DNA of 7,741 nt from Nocardioidaceae bacterium (GCA_013698435.1 JACCVA010000343.1:1-7741), one strand, 5' to 3'; numbered from the stretch's first letter, positions 1 through 6,014 are shown. Notes: generated by a model from the letters alone, not told the origin. Translations and numbers: made by a program.

Positions 1-106
1 AGAGCGTCACGTCATGGGTGGCACGCAGCAGGTGGGCAGCGGTGAGGCCGGAGACTCCGGCACCGACGACGGCGACACGGGGGCGAGGGCTGTGAGTCAC
101 GGGCAC
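1..106 (-). CDS. NAD(P)/FAD-dependent oxidoreductase, N-terminal fragment
   Basis: Only the first 35 codons are inside the window; the rest lies beyond the left edge. They read VAVVGAGVSGLTAAHLLRA (residues 11-29), a beta strand followed by the Rossmann GxGxxG dinucleotide-binding loop (GAGVSG, 15-20), and then HDVTL. This opening is typical of the FAD-dependent amine-oxidase-like family COG2907, often encoded beside DUF1365 and cyclopropane-fatty-acid-synthase-like genes in actinobacteria. The family call rests on this short stretch only; another flavin amine oxidase is possible. Two GTG starts are available (first bases at 106 and 100). Neither has a Shine-Dalgarno sequence. I prefer 106 because it sits just where an ECF-type promoter at 113-141 should start its transcript, giving a leaderless or nearly leaderless message. 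It follows the DUF4191 gene on the same strand after a 39-bp gap. Confidence 0.72.
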   Translation of the reverse strand, partial: MPVTHSPRPRVAVVGAGVSGLTAAHLLRATHDVTL

Positions 107-112
107 ATCTGT

Positions 113-141
113 TGATTCGTCACCGTGACACCCTTGGATTG
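113..141 (-). promoter_or_regulatory. Candidate ECF-sigma promoter of the oxidoreductase gene
   Basis: Read on the minus strand: CAATCC (141-136) as -35, a 15-base spacer (135-121), then ACGAATCA (120-113) as -10 region. The predicted transcript start, near 107-108, falls one or two bases ahead of the GTG at 106. The same layout with an identical spacer occurs before the methyltransferase gene (6040-6068), and the last 13 bases (CGGTGACGAATCA) are identical in both. It resembles the SigK-type consensus as I recall it (CCATCC / CCGAAT). It is a prediction from sequence similarity, not a mapped promoter. Confidence 0.55.
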
Positions 142-145
142 CCCG

Positions 146-862
146 TCAGCGTCCGCGCATGGCCTGGCGGGCAGCCTTCATGCTTGTAGGCATCGGACCT
201 TTGGGGACCGGCAGCTGAGGCCGCATGGCGTCGAGGGCCTTGAGCCGTTGCAGCAGGTCGGTGATCTCGTGCGGCTCGATGTTGCGGGGGAGCTTCATGA
301 TGTGTTTGGACAGTTTCTTCACCGAGATCACACCGTCGCCTTCGTCGTCAGCCGCCACGATGTCGTAGATCGGTGCCTGCCCGACGACGCGGGCGTGCTT
401 CTTCTTCTCGACCGCAAGCAGGTTGCGCACGCGTTGGGGGTTGCCCTCGCCCACCAGGATCACCCCTGGCCGGCCGACCACCCGGTGCACGATGTCCTGG
501 TTTTTGGTGACGGCGATGCCGGGCTGCGTGTGCCAGCCCCGGCGCAGCACGCCGAGGGCGGCAGCAGCGGCGCCAGGCTGACCTTCGAGCTGCTTGTACG
601 CCGACCGCTCCGCACGACGGCTGAACACGATGAGCGCGGCAAGCAAACCTGCCGGGATACCGGTGATGACCCCGGCGATGGGGTGCAGGAAGTACCAGAA
701 GAGACCGCCGACGACGAGGGCGACACCGAGGAACCAGGCGAGGCAGACAATCCCGACCCGCTTGTCGTGCTGGCGGGTGATCTTGTAGCCGGCGCGCAGC
801 CGCTTGAGGGTGCTCTCCTTCTTGGGCGTGCTGCTCCCTGCGGCAGCTGCCTTCTTCGCCAT
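146..862 (-). CDS. DUF4191 family membrane protein (Rv2219-like)
   Basis: A 238-residue protein of the actinobacterial DUF4191 family, whose M. tuberculosis member Rv2219 also lies just downstream of lipA. Its function is unknown. The first 36 residues are basic and rich in Ala and Lys. Two hydrophobic segments follow (about 37-58 and 62-81), separated by a short HP turn, which suggests a hairpin in the membrane with both ends in the cytoplasm. The remaining 155 residues form a soluble, basic domain containing RRGWHTQPGIAV and a GRPGVILVGEG stretch, which look like the conserved core. The ATG start is preceded by AGAGG with an 8-base spacer. The gene begins 45 bp after lipA and has no clear promoter of its own, so it is probably co-transcribed with lipA; a weak 5-bp stem (889-893 with 903-907) sits between them. 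The constant lipA linkage hints at a role near lipoylation, but this is unproven. Confidence 0.9.
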   Translation of the reverse strand: MAKKAAAAGSSTPKKESTLKRLRAGYKITRQHDKRVGIVCLAWFLGVALVVGGLFWYFLHPIAGVITGIPAGLLAALIVFSRRAERSAYKQLEGQPGAAAAALGVLRRGWHTQPGIAVTKNQDIVHRVVGRPGVILVGEGNPQRVRNLLAVEKKKHARVVGQAPIYDIVAADDEGDGVISVKKLSKHIMKLPRNIEPHEITDLLQRLKALDAMRPQLPVPKGPMPTSMKAARQAMRGR

Positions 863-907
863 CTCGTCAACCTCTGGTCGTGGGTCAGTCCCGTCGTAGG
901 AGCGGGA

Positions 908-1867
908 TCAGGCCGATTGTTCGCTCAGCTGCATCGCTAAACTCTTGCCTCGGGAGACGAGTGCCTGCTGGTAGAGGCGGCCCGCACGGTACGACGAGCG
1001 CACGAGCGGGCCGCTCATCACCCCGGCGAAACCGAGGGAGGTCGCCTCGGCCTCGAGCTCGAGGAACTCCTCGGGCTTGACCCACCGCTCGATCGGGTGG
1101 TGGCGCAGCGACGGCCGCAGGTACTGCGTGATCGTGATCAGCTCGGTGCCGACCGACCGCAGGTCCTCCAGCGCACCGGTGATCTCCTCGCGCGTCTCGC
1201 CCATGCCGAGGATCAAGTTGGACTTGGTGACCAGACCCACCGCGCGGGCCTGCTCGAGCACGTCGAGCGACCGCTCGTAGCGGAACCCCGGCCGGATGCG
1301 ACGGAAGATCCGCGGCACCGTCTCGATGTTGTGTGCGAAGACCTCGGGGGCTGCCTCGAAGAGCTGGTCGAGGAAGCCCGGGTGGCCGCTGAAGTCGGGC
1401 GCGAGCATCTCGACGCCGACGCCGGGGTTGAGCTCGTGGATCTTGCGGATCGTCTCGGCGTACAGCCAGGCGCCTTCGTCCTCGAGGTCGTCACGGCAGA
1501 CGCCCGTGACGGTCGCGTAGCGCAGCTGCATCTGCTGCACACTCTCGGCGACGCGCAGCGGCTCTCCGACGTCGAGCGGCTCCGGTTTGCCGGTGTCGAT
1601 CTGGCAGAAGTCGCAGCGGCGGGTGCACTGGTCGCCGCCGATGAGGAAGGTCGCCTCGCGGTCCTCCCAGCACTCGAAGATGTTGGGGCAGCCGGCTTCT
1701 TGGCAGACGGTGTGCAGTCCCTCGCGCTTCACCAGCGCCTGGAGCTGCTGATACTCCGGGCCCATCGTGGCGCGGGTCTTGATCCACGACGGCTTCTTCT
1801 CGATGGGGGTCTCGGCGTTGCGCACTTCGAGACGCAGCAGCTTGCGGCCTTCGGGGACGATCGTCAC
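908..1867 (-). CDS. lipA: Lipoyl synthase LipA
   Basis: LipA is a radical SAM enzyme that inserts two sulfur atoms at C6 and C8 of octanoyl groups bound to lipoyl domains of 2-oxoacid dehydrogenase E2 subunits and GcvH, acting after LipB in the cytoplasm. The 319-residue length is normal. The auxiliary 4Fe-4S cluster ligands are C55, C60 and C66 (CX4CX5C), and the radical SAM cluster ligands are C81, C85 and C88 (CX3CX2C). The C-terminal RSSY motif (290-293) provides the serine ligand, S292, at the same number as in the M. tuberculosis enzyme. YATVTGV and KSNLILGMGET are further family motifs. The GTG start fits the family N-terminus (EGRKLLRLEVRN) and has no good Shine-Dalgarno; a -10 element 6 bases upstream suggests leaderless translation. 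DUF4191 follows 45 bp downstream. An ABC operon separates the gene from lipB, unlike the usual adjacent arrangement. Confidence 0.98.
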   Translation of the reverse strand: MTIVPEGRKLLRLEVRNAETPIEKKPSWIKTRATMGPEYQQLQALVKREGLHTVCQEAGCPNIFECWEDREATFLIGGDQCTRRCDFCQIDTGKPEPLDVGEPLRVAESVQQMQLRYATVTGVCRDDLEDEGAWLYAETIRKIHELNPGVGVEMLAPDFSGHPGFLDQLFEAAPEVFAHNIETVPRIFRRIRPGFRYERSLDVLEQARAVGLVTKSNLILGMGETREEITGALEDLRSVGTELITITQYLRPSLRHHPIERWVKPEEFLELEAEATSLGFAGVMSGPLVRSSYRAGRLYQQALVSRGKSLAMQLSEQSA

Positions 1868-1873
1868 GGCCCC

Positions 1874-1879
1874 AGCCTA
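1874..1879 (-). promoter_or_regulatory. Leaderless-type -10 element of lipA
   Basis: TAGGCT on the minus strand matches the actinobacterial TANNNT -10 pattern and ends exactly 6 bases before the GTG of lipA, so transcription would start at or next to the start codon. No convincing -35 is visible; TTCGCG (1902-1897) is the best match at 17 bases and lies inside the first palindrome described below. Confidence 0.5.
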
Positions 1880-1894
1880 CGCGGTGGCTGCCCG

Positions 1895-1909
1895 CCCGCG
1901 AATTGCGGG
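1895..1909 (-). repeat. Palindrome copy 1 upstream of lipA
   Basis: CCCGC-GAATT-GCGGG on the plus strand, followed by AAA: a dyad with 5-bp arms and a 5-base centre. It is nearly the reverse complement of copy 2 (14 of 15 positions). It covers the expected -35 region of the lipA promoter, so it could be an operator; it could also be a hairpin ending the upstream ABC operon. Confidence 0.5.
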
Positions 1910-1948
1910 AAAGCACCTGCCCGAACCGGCGTGTCGACCCTGCAGTTC

Positions 1949-1963
1949 CCCGCAACTCGCGGG
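1949..1963 (-). repeat. Palindrome copy 2, behind the ABC permease stop
   Basis: CCCGC-AACTC-GCGGG on the plus strand, with TT and AA flanks that extend the dyad if one extra C is bulged. It begins 13 bp after the permease stop codon in the direction of transcription. The centres of the two copies are 54 bp apart, about five helical turns. No T-tract follows, so a classical terminator is not evident. Confidence 0.5.
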
Positions 1964-1976
1964 AAGGGGGAGGGGG

Positions 1977-2945
1977 TCAGGGGACGTCGCGGCGGCGGAA
2001 GATCAGCAGCGAGAGACCGAGCAGCACGGCGGTGAGCACGCCGAAGTACACCGCCGAGTCGAGCAGTGTGAGCTTCTCGACGGTCGGTCTGCACTCGTCG
2101 AAGCACTGGTCGGGGTAAAGGGTGATCTCGTAGCCGTCCTGGATCCAGGCGAAGGTGTTGTTGGACACCAGCCACGGCTCGACCCGCGGGAAAAACCCAC
2201 GGAGGAACGCCTCACCGATCACCGAATAGGCGAGCATCATCCCCAGCACCACAACCGTGTGCCGCACCGCCATCGTGATGGCATAACCGGCGAGGCCGGC
2301 CACTGCGGTGAACGCGACGACGCGCAGTCCGGTCTCGCTGAGGTCGCGGCTGAACCCGTCGGGGAGCGGGGTTTCGCTCCACGCCTGGTAGGCGAGCAGG
2401 ATGCCGGTCCAGACCAGCGTGAACACCAGCAGCCCCAAGACTGCTGTGGCGGCCCCGATCGCGACGGCCTTGGCGGTCCAGACCTGGTTGCGTCGCGACT
2501 CGAAGAGCAGCTGGGTGCCGACAGACCCGGCCGACCATTCGGCGCCGATCATGGTGGCTCCGATGAGCACGGCGATCACACCGGTGAAGAGGGCGATGCC
2601 CAGCGGCAGGTCTCGCGAGAGGTTGACGGGGTCGAGCGGCTGCCGGTTGAGGAACCATTCCGCCCGAGGCTTGAGTGCCTCCGCGCAACTGGCGTCCGAT
2701 GGGGTGGGCCCGAGATAGTCTTGCGGGTTGCGCTCGCACCGCCGGATCTCGCGGGCGACGTACGGCTGCTTCGCCTCCCTGTCGGCCCGTGCCTGGGCAG
2801 CAGCGAGCTCCGAGGCGGGAACGGGCCGGTCTGACCAGAGCTGGTTGCCGAGCAGGATGGCGGCGATGACAAACGCTCCGGCGATGAGCACGGCGATCGC
2901 GCGCCGCGAGCGCAGCCGGGTGAGCTCGACCAGCACCAGCTTCAC
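1977..2945 (-). CDS. ABC-2 type transporter permease
   Basis: A 322-residue integral membrane partner of the ATPase encoded immediately upstream. Six hydrophobic segments can be read at about 16-34, 112-135, 157-186, 207-227, 230-249 and 298-316. GAEWSAGSVGTQLLFESRR (134-152) matches the cytoplasmic coupling-helix region of ABC-2 (BcrB/NosY-like) permeases, usually GxEyxxGTxxxLLxxPxxR. Between segments 1 and 2 lies a long external loop (35-111) with C70 and C87; the last external loop carries C281 and C285 (CFDEC). These could form extracytoplasmic disulfides. The GTG start overlaps the ATPase stop (GTGA) and has AGGAG 5 bases upstream, so the two genes are translationally coupled. The substrate cannot be read from sequence; such two-gene systems often export peptides, antibiotics or lipids. 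Confidence 0.88.
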   Translation of the reverse strand: MKLVLVELTRLRSRRAIAVLIAGAFVIAAILLGNQLWSDRPVPASELAAAQARADREAKQPYVAREIRRCERNPQDYLGPTPSDASCAEALKPRAEWFLNRQPLDPVNLSRDLPLGIALFTGVIAVLIGATMIGAEWSAGSVGTQLLFESRRNQVWTAKAVAIGAATAVLGLLVFTLVWTGILLAYQAWSETPLPDGFSRDLSETGLRVVAFTAVAGLAGYAITMAVRHTVVVLGMMLAYSVIGEAFLRGFFPRVEPWLVSNNTFAWIQDGYEITLYPDQCFDECRPTVEKLTLLDSAVYFGVLTAVLLGLSLLIFRRRDVP

Positions 2946-3868
2946 AACGTCTCCTGCCGGTCGGCCTCGGTGAGCTCGAGGAACACCGTCTCGAGGTCGG
3001 CACGCACCGGCGTCAGCTCGTTGACGTACAGCCCGGCGTGAGAGAGCAGCTCGGTCAAGGCAGCGGGGTCGACGCTGCTGTTGACCACCAGGTGCTCGGT
3101 CTCCCGGCGTACGTCGTAGCCCGCCTGCTGCAGCGTGCTGGCGCCGGCCGCGAGGTCGGCAAGACCGACCCGTACGCCGGTGGACGCGCGGGCGCCGACG
3201 ACCTCCGTGACAGGACCGGACGCGAGCAGGCTGCCGTGGCCGATGATGGAGACGCCGTCGCAGACCTGCTGCACCTCCGCAAGGATGTGCGAGCTGAGCA
3301 GCACCGTCACCCCGGACTCGCCCAGGGTGCGGATCGTCTCGCGGATCTCGCGGATGCCGGACGGGTCGAGGCCGTTGGTCGGCTCGTCGAGGATGAGCAG
3401 CTCGGGGTCCTTGAGCAGCGCCCCGGCGATCGCCAGCCGCTGCTTCATGCCGAGCGAGTAGCTGCGGTAGCGGTCCTGGTCACGCCCGGTCAGACCGACC
3501 GTGTCGATGACCTCGTCGACCTTGGAGCGTCCCTCACCGATGGTCCGGGCCAGGAGCATCAGGTTGTTGCGACCGGTGAAGCCCGGCATGAACTTCGGCT
3601 GCTCGACGATCGCGCCGACCCGGCGTACCACCGTAGGCAGCTGTTTCGGCACCTCATGCCCGAACAGCATCATGCGTCCGCTCGAGGCCCGGGCAAGGCC
3701 GAGCAGCATCCGGATCGTGGTGGTCTTGCCCGAGCCGTTGGGTCCGAGGAACCCGTGCACACCACCACGCGGGACCTCGAGCGAGAGCCCCTTGACCGCC
3801 ACGAACCGCCCCTTGCGGCTGCGGTACTCCTTGCGCAGATCGGTCGTCTCGATGACGAGCTCGGTCAC
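2942..3868 (-). CDS. ABC transporter ATP-binding protein
   Basis: A 308-residue cytoplasmic ATPase that powers the permease encoded next. Walker A is GPNGSGKTT (42-50), the Q-loop glutamine is Q90, the signature is YSLGMKQRLAIA (137-148), Walker B is LLILDEP (157-163) followed by TNGLDP, and the switch histidine is H194 in SSH. A C-terminal extension of about 90 residues after the nucleotide-binding domain is typical of the drug-exporter (DrrA/BcrA) and CcmA-like group. I chose the GTG at 3868 because the family similarity starts there and GGGGGAG precedes it, although the gap after GGAG is only 2 bases. An upstream TTG at 3901 would add 11 residues but overlaps the predicted -10. Its promoter lies in a large inverted repeat, suggesting control by a dimeric repressor, perhaps TetR-like; no regulator gene is in the window. 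Substrate unknown. Confidence 0.93.
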   Translation of the reverse strand: MTELVIETTDLRKEYRSRKGRFVAVKGLSLEVPRGGVHGFLGPNGSGKTTTIRMLLGLARASSGRMMLFGHEVPKQLPTVVRRVGAIVEQPKFMPGFTGRNNLMLLARTIGEGRSKVDEVIDTVGLTGRDQDRYRSYSLGMKQRLAIAGALLKDPELLILDEPTNGLDPSGIREIRETIRTLGESGVTVLLSSHILAEVQQVCDGVSIIGHGSLLASGPVTEVVGARASTGVRVGLADLAAGASTLQQAGYDVRRETEHLVVNSSVDPAALTELLSHAGLYVNELTPVRADLETVFLELTEADRQETL

Positions 3869-3897
3869 GTCTCCCCCGGACTGTCGATGTCGCCACG

Positions 3898-3927
3898 ACA
3901 ATAGTGCCGCGCGTCGACACTAGTTGA
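3898..3927 (-). promoter_or_regulatory. Candidate promoter of the ABC operon
   Basis: On the minus strand, TATTGT (3903-3898) is a good -10 and TCAACT (3927-3922) a weak -35 (3 of 6 to TTGACA) at 18 bases. Transcription would start near 3891, leaving a leader of about 23 bases containing GGGGGAG before the GTG at 3868. The -35 overlaps the palindrome at 3925-3940, as expected for a repressor operator. Confidence 0.5.
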
Positions 3928-3956
3928 GCGACGTCGCTCACCTGGTTCGACGCGCG
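3908..3956. repeat. Nested 49-bp dyad (operator or hairpin)
   Basis: The core TGAGCGACGTCGCTCA (3925-3940) is a perfect 16-bp palindrome. With one mismatched pair it extends to 3922-3943. Almost concentric with it is a perfect 10-bp inverted repeat, CGCGCGTCGA (3908-3917) and TCGACGCGCG (3947-3956). With one bulged base the whole 49 bp reads as a near-continuous dyad. The position over the -35 of the ABC operon favours an operator; the position behind lipB also allows a transcription-ending hairpin. Confidence 0.65.
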
Positions 3957-3972
3957 AGGCTCGCAGAAGGTT

Positions 3973-4014
3973 GCCTCTCAGGAGGCGCGGTAGCGCAGCG
4001 ACCGCGGGCCGCGG
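3973..4014 (-). terminator. Possible terminator hairpins behind lipB
   Basis: Two short stems follow the lipB stop: CCGCG/CGCGG (4002-4006 with 4010-4014, loop GGC) and GCCTC/GAGGC (3973-3977 with 3982-3986, loop TCAG). Neither is followed by a clear T-run on the minus strand. They may act together with the large dyad at 3908-3956. Weak support. Confidence 0.25.
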
Positions 4015-4023
4015 CGCCAGGAC

Positions 4024-4722
4024 TCACTGAAGCGACAGCGCCGGCTCGACCGAGGGGAGGTCGGGGGAGCGGTCGTACGCCGACCACGACAGCAGCTCGG
4101 TCAGGTGCCGCTCGACCTGGGGGAGCGCGTCGGAGACCGTGACGTCGCGGTCGAGCTCGGCGCTGAGGCTGGTGACGTCCGCGTCACTGATGCCGCAGGG
4201 AACGATGGCGTCGAAGCGTCGCAGGTCACAGTTGCAGTTGAGCGCCAGTCCGTGCATGGTCACGCCCTTCGAGACACGCACTCCGAGCGCGGCGATCTTG
4301 CGCTCGCGGCGGTTGCCTGCGGCTGCCAGCCAGACGCCGCTGCGGCCCCTCACCCGTCCGGTGGCGACGCCGAGGTCGGTGCAGGAGCGGATCAACGCCT
4401 CCTCCAGCCTTCGGATGTAGTCGACGACGTACACATGGGCCGGCAGCTTGACGATCGGGTATCCGACGAGCTGCCCTGGGCCGTGCCAGGTGATCTTGCC
4501 GCCCCGGTCGACCTCGACGACCGGTGTGCCGTCGATGGGTCGGTCGGCCGGGTCGGTGCGTTTGCCCGCGGTGTAGACCGACGTGTGCTCGAGCAGTACC
4601 GCGACATCGTCGATGTCGTCGGCGACACGCTGCGAGTGCAGCTCGCGCTGGTGCTCCCATGCCTTCTCGTAGTCGACCGCTTCGACGCCGAACCCTCCGT
4701 GCTGGAAGGTCAGGCTGGTCAA
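4024..4722 (-). CDS. lipB: Octanoyl-[ACP]:protein octanoyltransferase LipB
   Basis: LipB moves octanoate from acyl carrier protein to a lysine of lipoyl domains, the first committed step of lipoate assembly, in the cytoplasm. The product is 232 residues. RGGKITWHGPGQLVGYP (73-89) is the family signature. The catalytic dyad is K142 (RKIAALGVRV) and C176 (VPCGISDADVTSL), the same numbers as the dyad reported for M. tuberculosis LipB, which supports the chosen start. VTMHGLALN (154-162) is also conserved. The start is TTG at 4722-4720, preceded by GGAGGGAG with a 7-base spacer that lies inside the end of the methyltransferase gene; TTGA overlaps its stop. No other start fits, since no ATG, GTG or TTG occurs in the following conserved codons. 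Expression is therefore probably coupled to the lipid methyltransferase, an uncommon arrangement. Confidence 0.96.
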   Translation of the reverse strand: MTSLTFQHGGFGVEAVDYEKAWEHQRELHSQRVADDIDDVAVLLEHTSVYTAGKRTDPADRPIDGTPVVEVDRGGKITWHGPGQLVGYPIVKLPAHVYVVDYIRRLEEALIRSCTDLGVATGRVRGRSGVWLAAAGNRRERKIAALGVRVSKGVTMHGLALNCNCDLRRFDAIVPCGISDADVTSLSAELDRDVTVSDALPQVERHLTELLSWSAYDRSPDLPSVEPALSLQ

Positions 4723-5945
4723 GCGGACGCTCCCTCCATCAGACCGGGAGTGCCCGGTCGTGCAAACCTCAGCTGGCTCACTCCAAGGTAGCGCGACGCG
4801 AAGCCGGCCTCGCAGTACGCCAGGTAGAACTCCCAGATTCGCCGAAAGTCCTCGTCGAACCCCATCGGCCGGATCTTCTCCCAGTTGGCGTTGAAGCTCT
4901 CGCGCCACCGGTGCAGCGTCTCGGCGTAGTGCAGACCGAGCTCGCGTCGGTCGGTGAGCTGCAGGTCGGTGTGCGTGGCGCAGACCTCCTCGATCGCCTG
5001 CAGCGAGGGGATGAGGCCGCCGGGGAAGATGTACTTCTGGATCCAGCCGTAGGAGTTGCGGGTCTCGAGCATGCGCTCGTGGCTCATCAAGATGGCCTGG
5101 ATAGCCGCCCGGCCGCCCGGAGCCAGGTGCCGGTCGATCGCGGAGAAGTAGCTCGGCCAGAACTCGGCTCCGACCGCTTCGATCATCTCGATGCTGACGA
5201 TGGCGTCGAACTCGCCCTGCACGTCGCGGTAGTCGACGATCTGGATCGAAGCGAGGTCGTCGAGGCCGAGGTGCTTGATCCGGTCGGTGCCCAACTCGGC
5301 CTGTTCCTGGGAGAGCGTGATCGACGTGACCGTCGCGCCACGCTCCGCCGCGCGGATCGCCAGCGATCCCCAACCCGAACCGATCTCCAGCACGCGAGTG
5401 CCCTTGCCGACCTGCGCGTAGTCCAAGATGCCGTCCAGCTTGCGCAGCTGCGCATCCTCGAGCGACTCATGCGCGAAGTCGTCGAACCACGCAGACGAGT
5501 ACGTCATCGTCTCGTCGAGGAAGAGCTGGAACAGGTCGTTCGACATGTCGTAGTGCGCTTCGATGTTGGTGCGTGCACCGTCGCGGGTGTTCGTCGTGTG
5601 GTGGGGCAGTCGGCGGTCGATGACCCGGCGGAGCTTCCGCAGCGGTGCCGGGACGAGGGTGGCCAGCCGCGCCGCGAACGGCGTCAGCAGGTCGGCGAGG
5701 TCGGTGTCGGGTCCGGTGGTCCAGTCGCCGGCGACGTAGGACTCCCCGAAGCCCATCTTCAGGTCGCTGCCCATCCGGCGGTAGAACTCGGCTGGGTCGA
5801 CGAGCGCGAACTCCGGTGTCCCCGGGGTCGTAGGTCCCCAGGCAGTTCCGTCAGGGAAGGTGAAGCGGACGGCGACCCGCTTGCTCGCAGCCTTGAAGAT
5901 GCCTTCCGCGATACGCGGCGCGACCGCGTCGTACAGCTTGCTCAC
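4719..5945 (-). CDS. Cyclopropane-fatty-acid-synthase family SAM methyltransferase
   Basis: A 408-residue COG2230 enzyme that transfers a methyl group from SAM to the double bond of unsaturated acyl chains in membrane phospholipids, forming a cyclopropane ring or a methylene/methyl branch. The N-terminal domain (about 1-120) contains GFGESYVAGDW (65-75). Then come HYDMSNDLF (131-139), the SAM-binding motif I VLEIGSGWGSLA (185-196), TSITLSQEQ (207-215), SIEMIEAVG (251-259) with E256, and YLAYCEAGF (374-382). Compared with E. coli Cfa, the residue at the Cys139 position is S151 (YSSAWF) and that at the His266 position is Q283 (IQAI), so chemistry may differ; M. tuberculosis UfaA1 (Rv0447c, tuberculostearic acid) is an alternative model. 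The GTG start has AAGGAG 9 bases upstream; a longer reading frame to 6113 has no family similarity. Two candidate promoters lie upstream, and lipB overlaps its stop. Confidence 0.93.
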   Translation of the reverse strand: MSKLYDAVAPRIAEGIFKAASKRVAVRFTFPDGTAWGPTTPGTPEFALVDPAEFYRRMGSDLKMGFGESYVAGDWTTGPDTDLADLLTPFAARLATLVPAPLRKLRRVIDRRLPHHTTNTRDGARTNIEAHYDMSNDLFQLFLDETMTYSSAWFDDFAHESLEDAQLRKLDGILDYAQVGKGTRVLEIGSGWGSLAIRAAERGATVTSITLSQEQAELGTDRIKHLGLDDLASIQIVDYRDVQGEFDAIVSIEMIEAVGAEFWPSYFSAIDRHLAPGGRAAIQAILMSHERMLETRNSYGWIQKYIFPGGLIPSLQAIEEVCATHTDLQLTDRRELGLHYAETLHRWRESFNANWEKIRPMGFDEDFRRIWEFYLAYCEAGFASRYLGVSQLRFARPGTPGLMEGASA

Positions 5946-5954
5946 GCTCCATTG

Positions 5955-5988
5955 CTCCTTGGTTCGGCGCTCCCGGCGGTCACCAAGG
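5955..5988 (-). promoter_or_regulatory. Possible SD-masking hairpin in the methyltransferase leader
   Basis: CCTTGGT (minus 5988-5982) is complementary to ACCAAGG (minus 5963-5957) with an 18-base loop. The second arm includes AAGG of the AAGGAG ribosome binding site (5960-5955). A transcript from the upstream ECF-type promoter would contain both arms; one from the nearer promoter (start near 5979) would lack the first arm. Confidence 0.3.
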
Positions 5989-6014
5989 TTAGAGGCAGCG
6001 GTGACGCTTCGCAG
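5986..6014 (-). promoter_or_regulatory. Candidate housekeeping promoter of methyltransferase-lipB
   Basis: On the minus strand, TAACCT (5991-5986) fits the TANNNT -10 pattern and CTGCGA (6014-6009) is a weak -35 at 17 bases. The start would be near 5979, about 34 bases before the GTG, leaving the AAGGAG site in the leader. Confidence 0.4.

Noticed and set aside
889..907. Short stem TCCCG/CGGGA between lipA and the DUF4191 gene
   Set aside because: A 5-bp stem with a 9-base loop and no T-run is too weak to call a terminator; the two genes are more likely co-transcribed.
1767..2834. A 355-codon open frame on the plus strand opposite the permease and the start of lipA
   Set aside because: It is a shadow of real minus-strand genes, with no motif, and it runs through the intergenic palindromes.
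3866..3901. Upstream TTG start for the ABC ATPase
   Set aside because: It would overlap the predicted -10 element and adds 11 residues without family similarity; the GTG at 3868 fits better.
3654..4142. Two frames that both begin with LSDVA (TTG starts read as Met), at 3941 minus and 3924 plus
   Set aside because: Their identical beginnings are an effect of the palindrome TGAGCGACGTCGCTCA read on both strands; the rest is shadow sequence or intergenic.
4024..5373. The long open frame that extends lipB upstream to 5373
   Set aside because: The extra 217 codons lie within the methyltransferase gene in another frame and look like low-complexity shadow; LipB similarity begins at the TTG at 4722.
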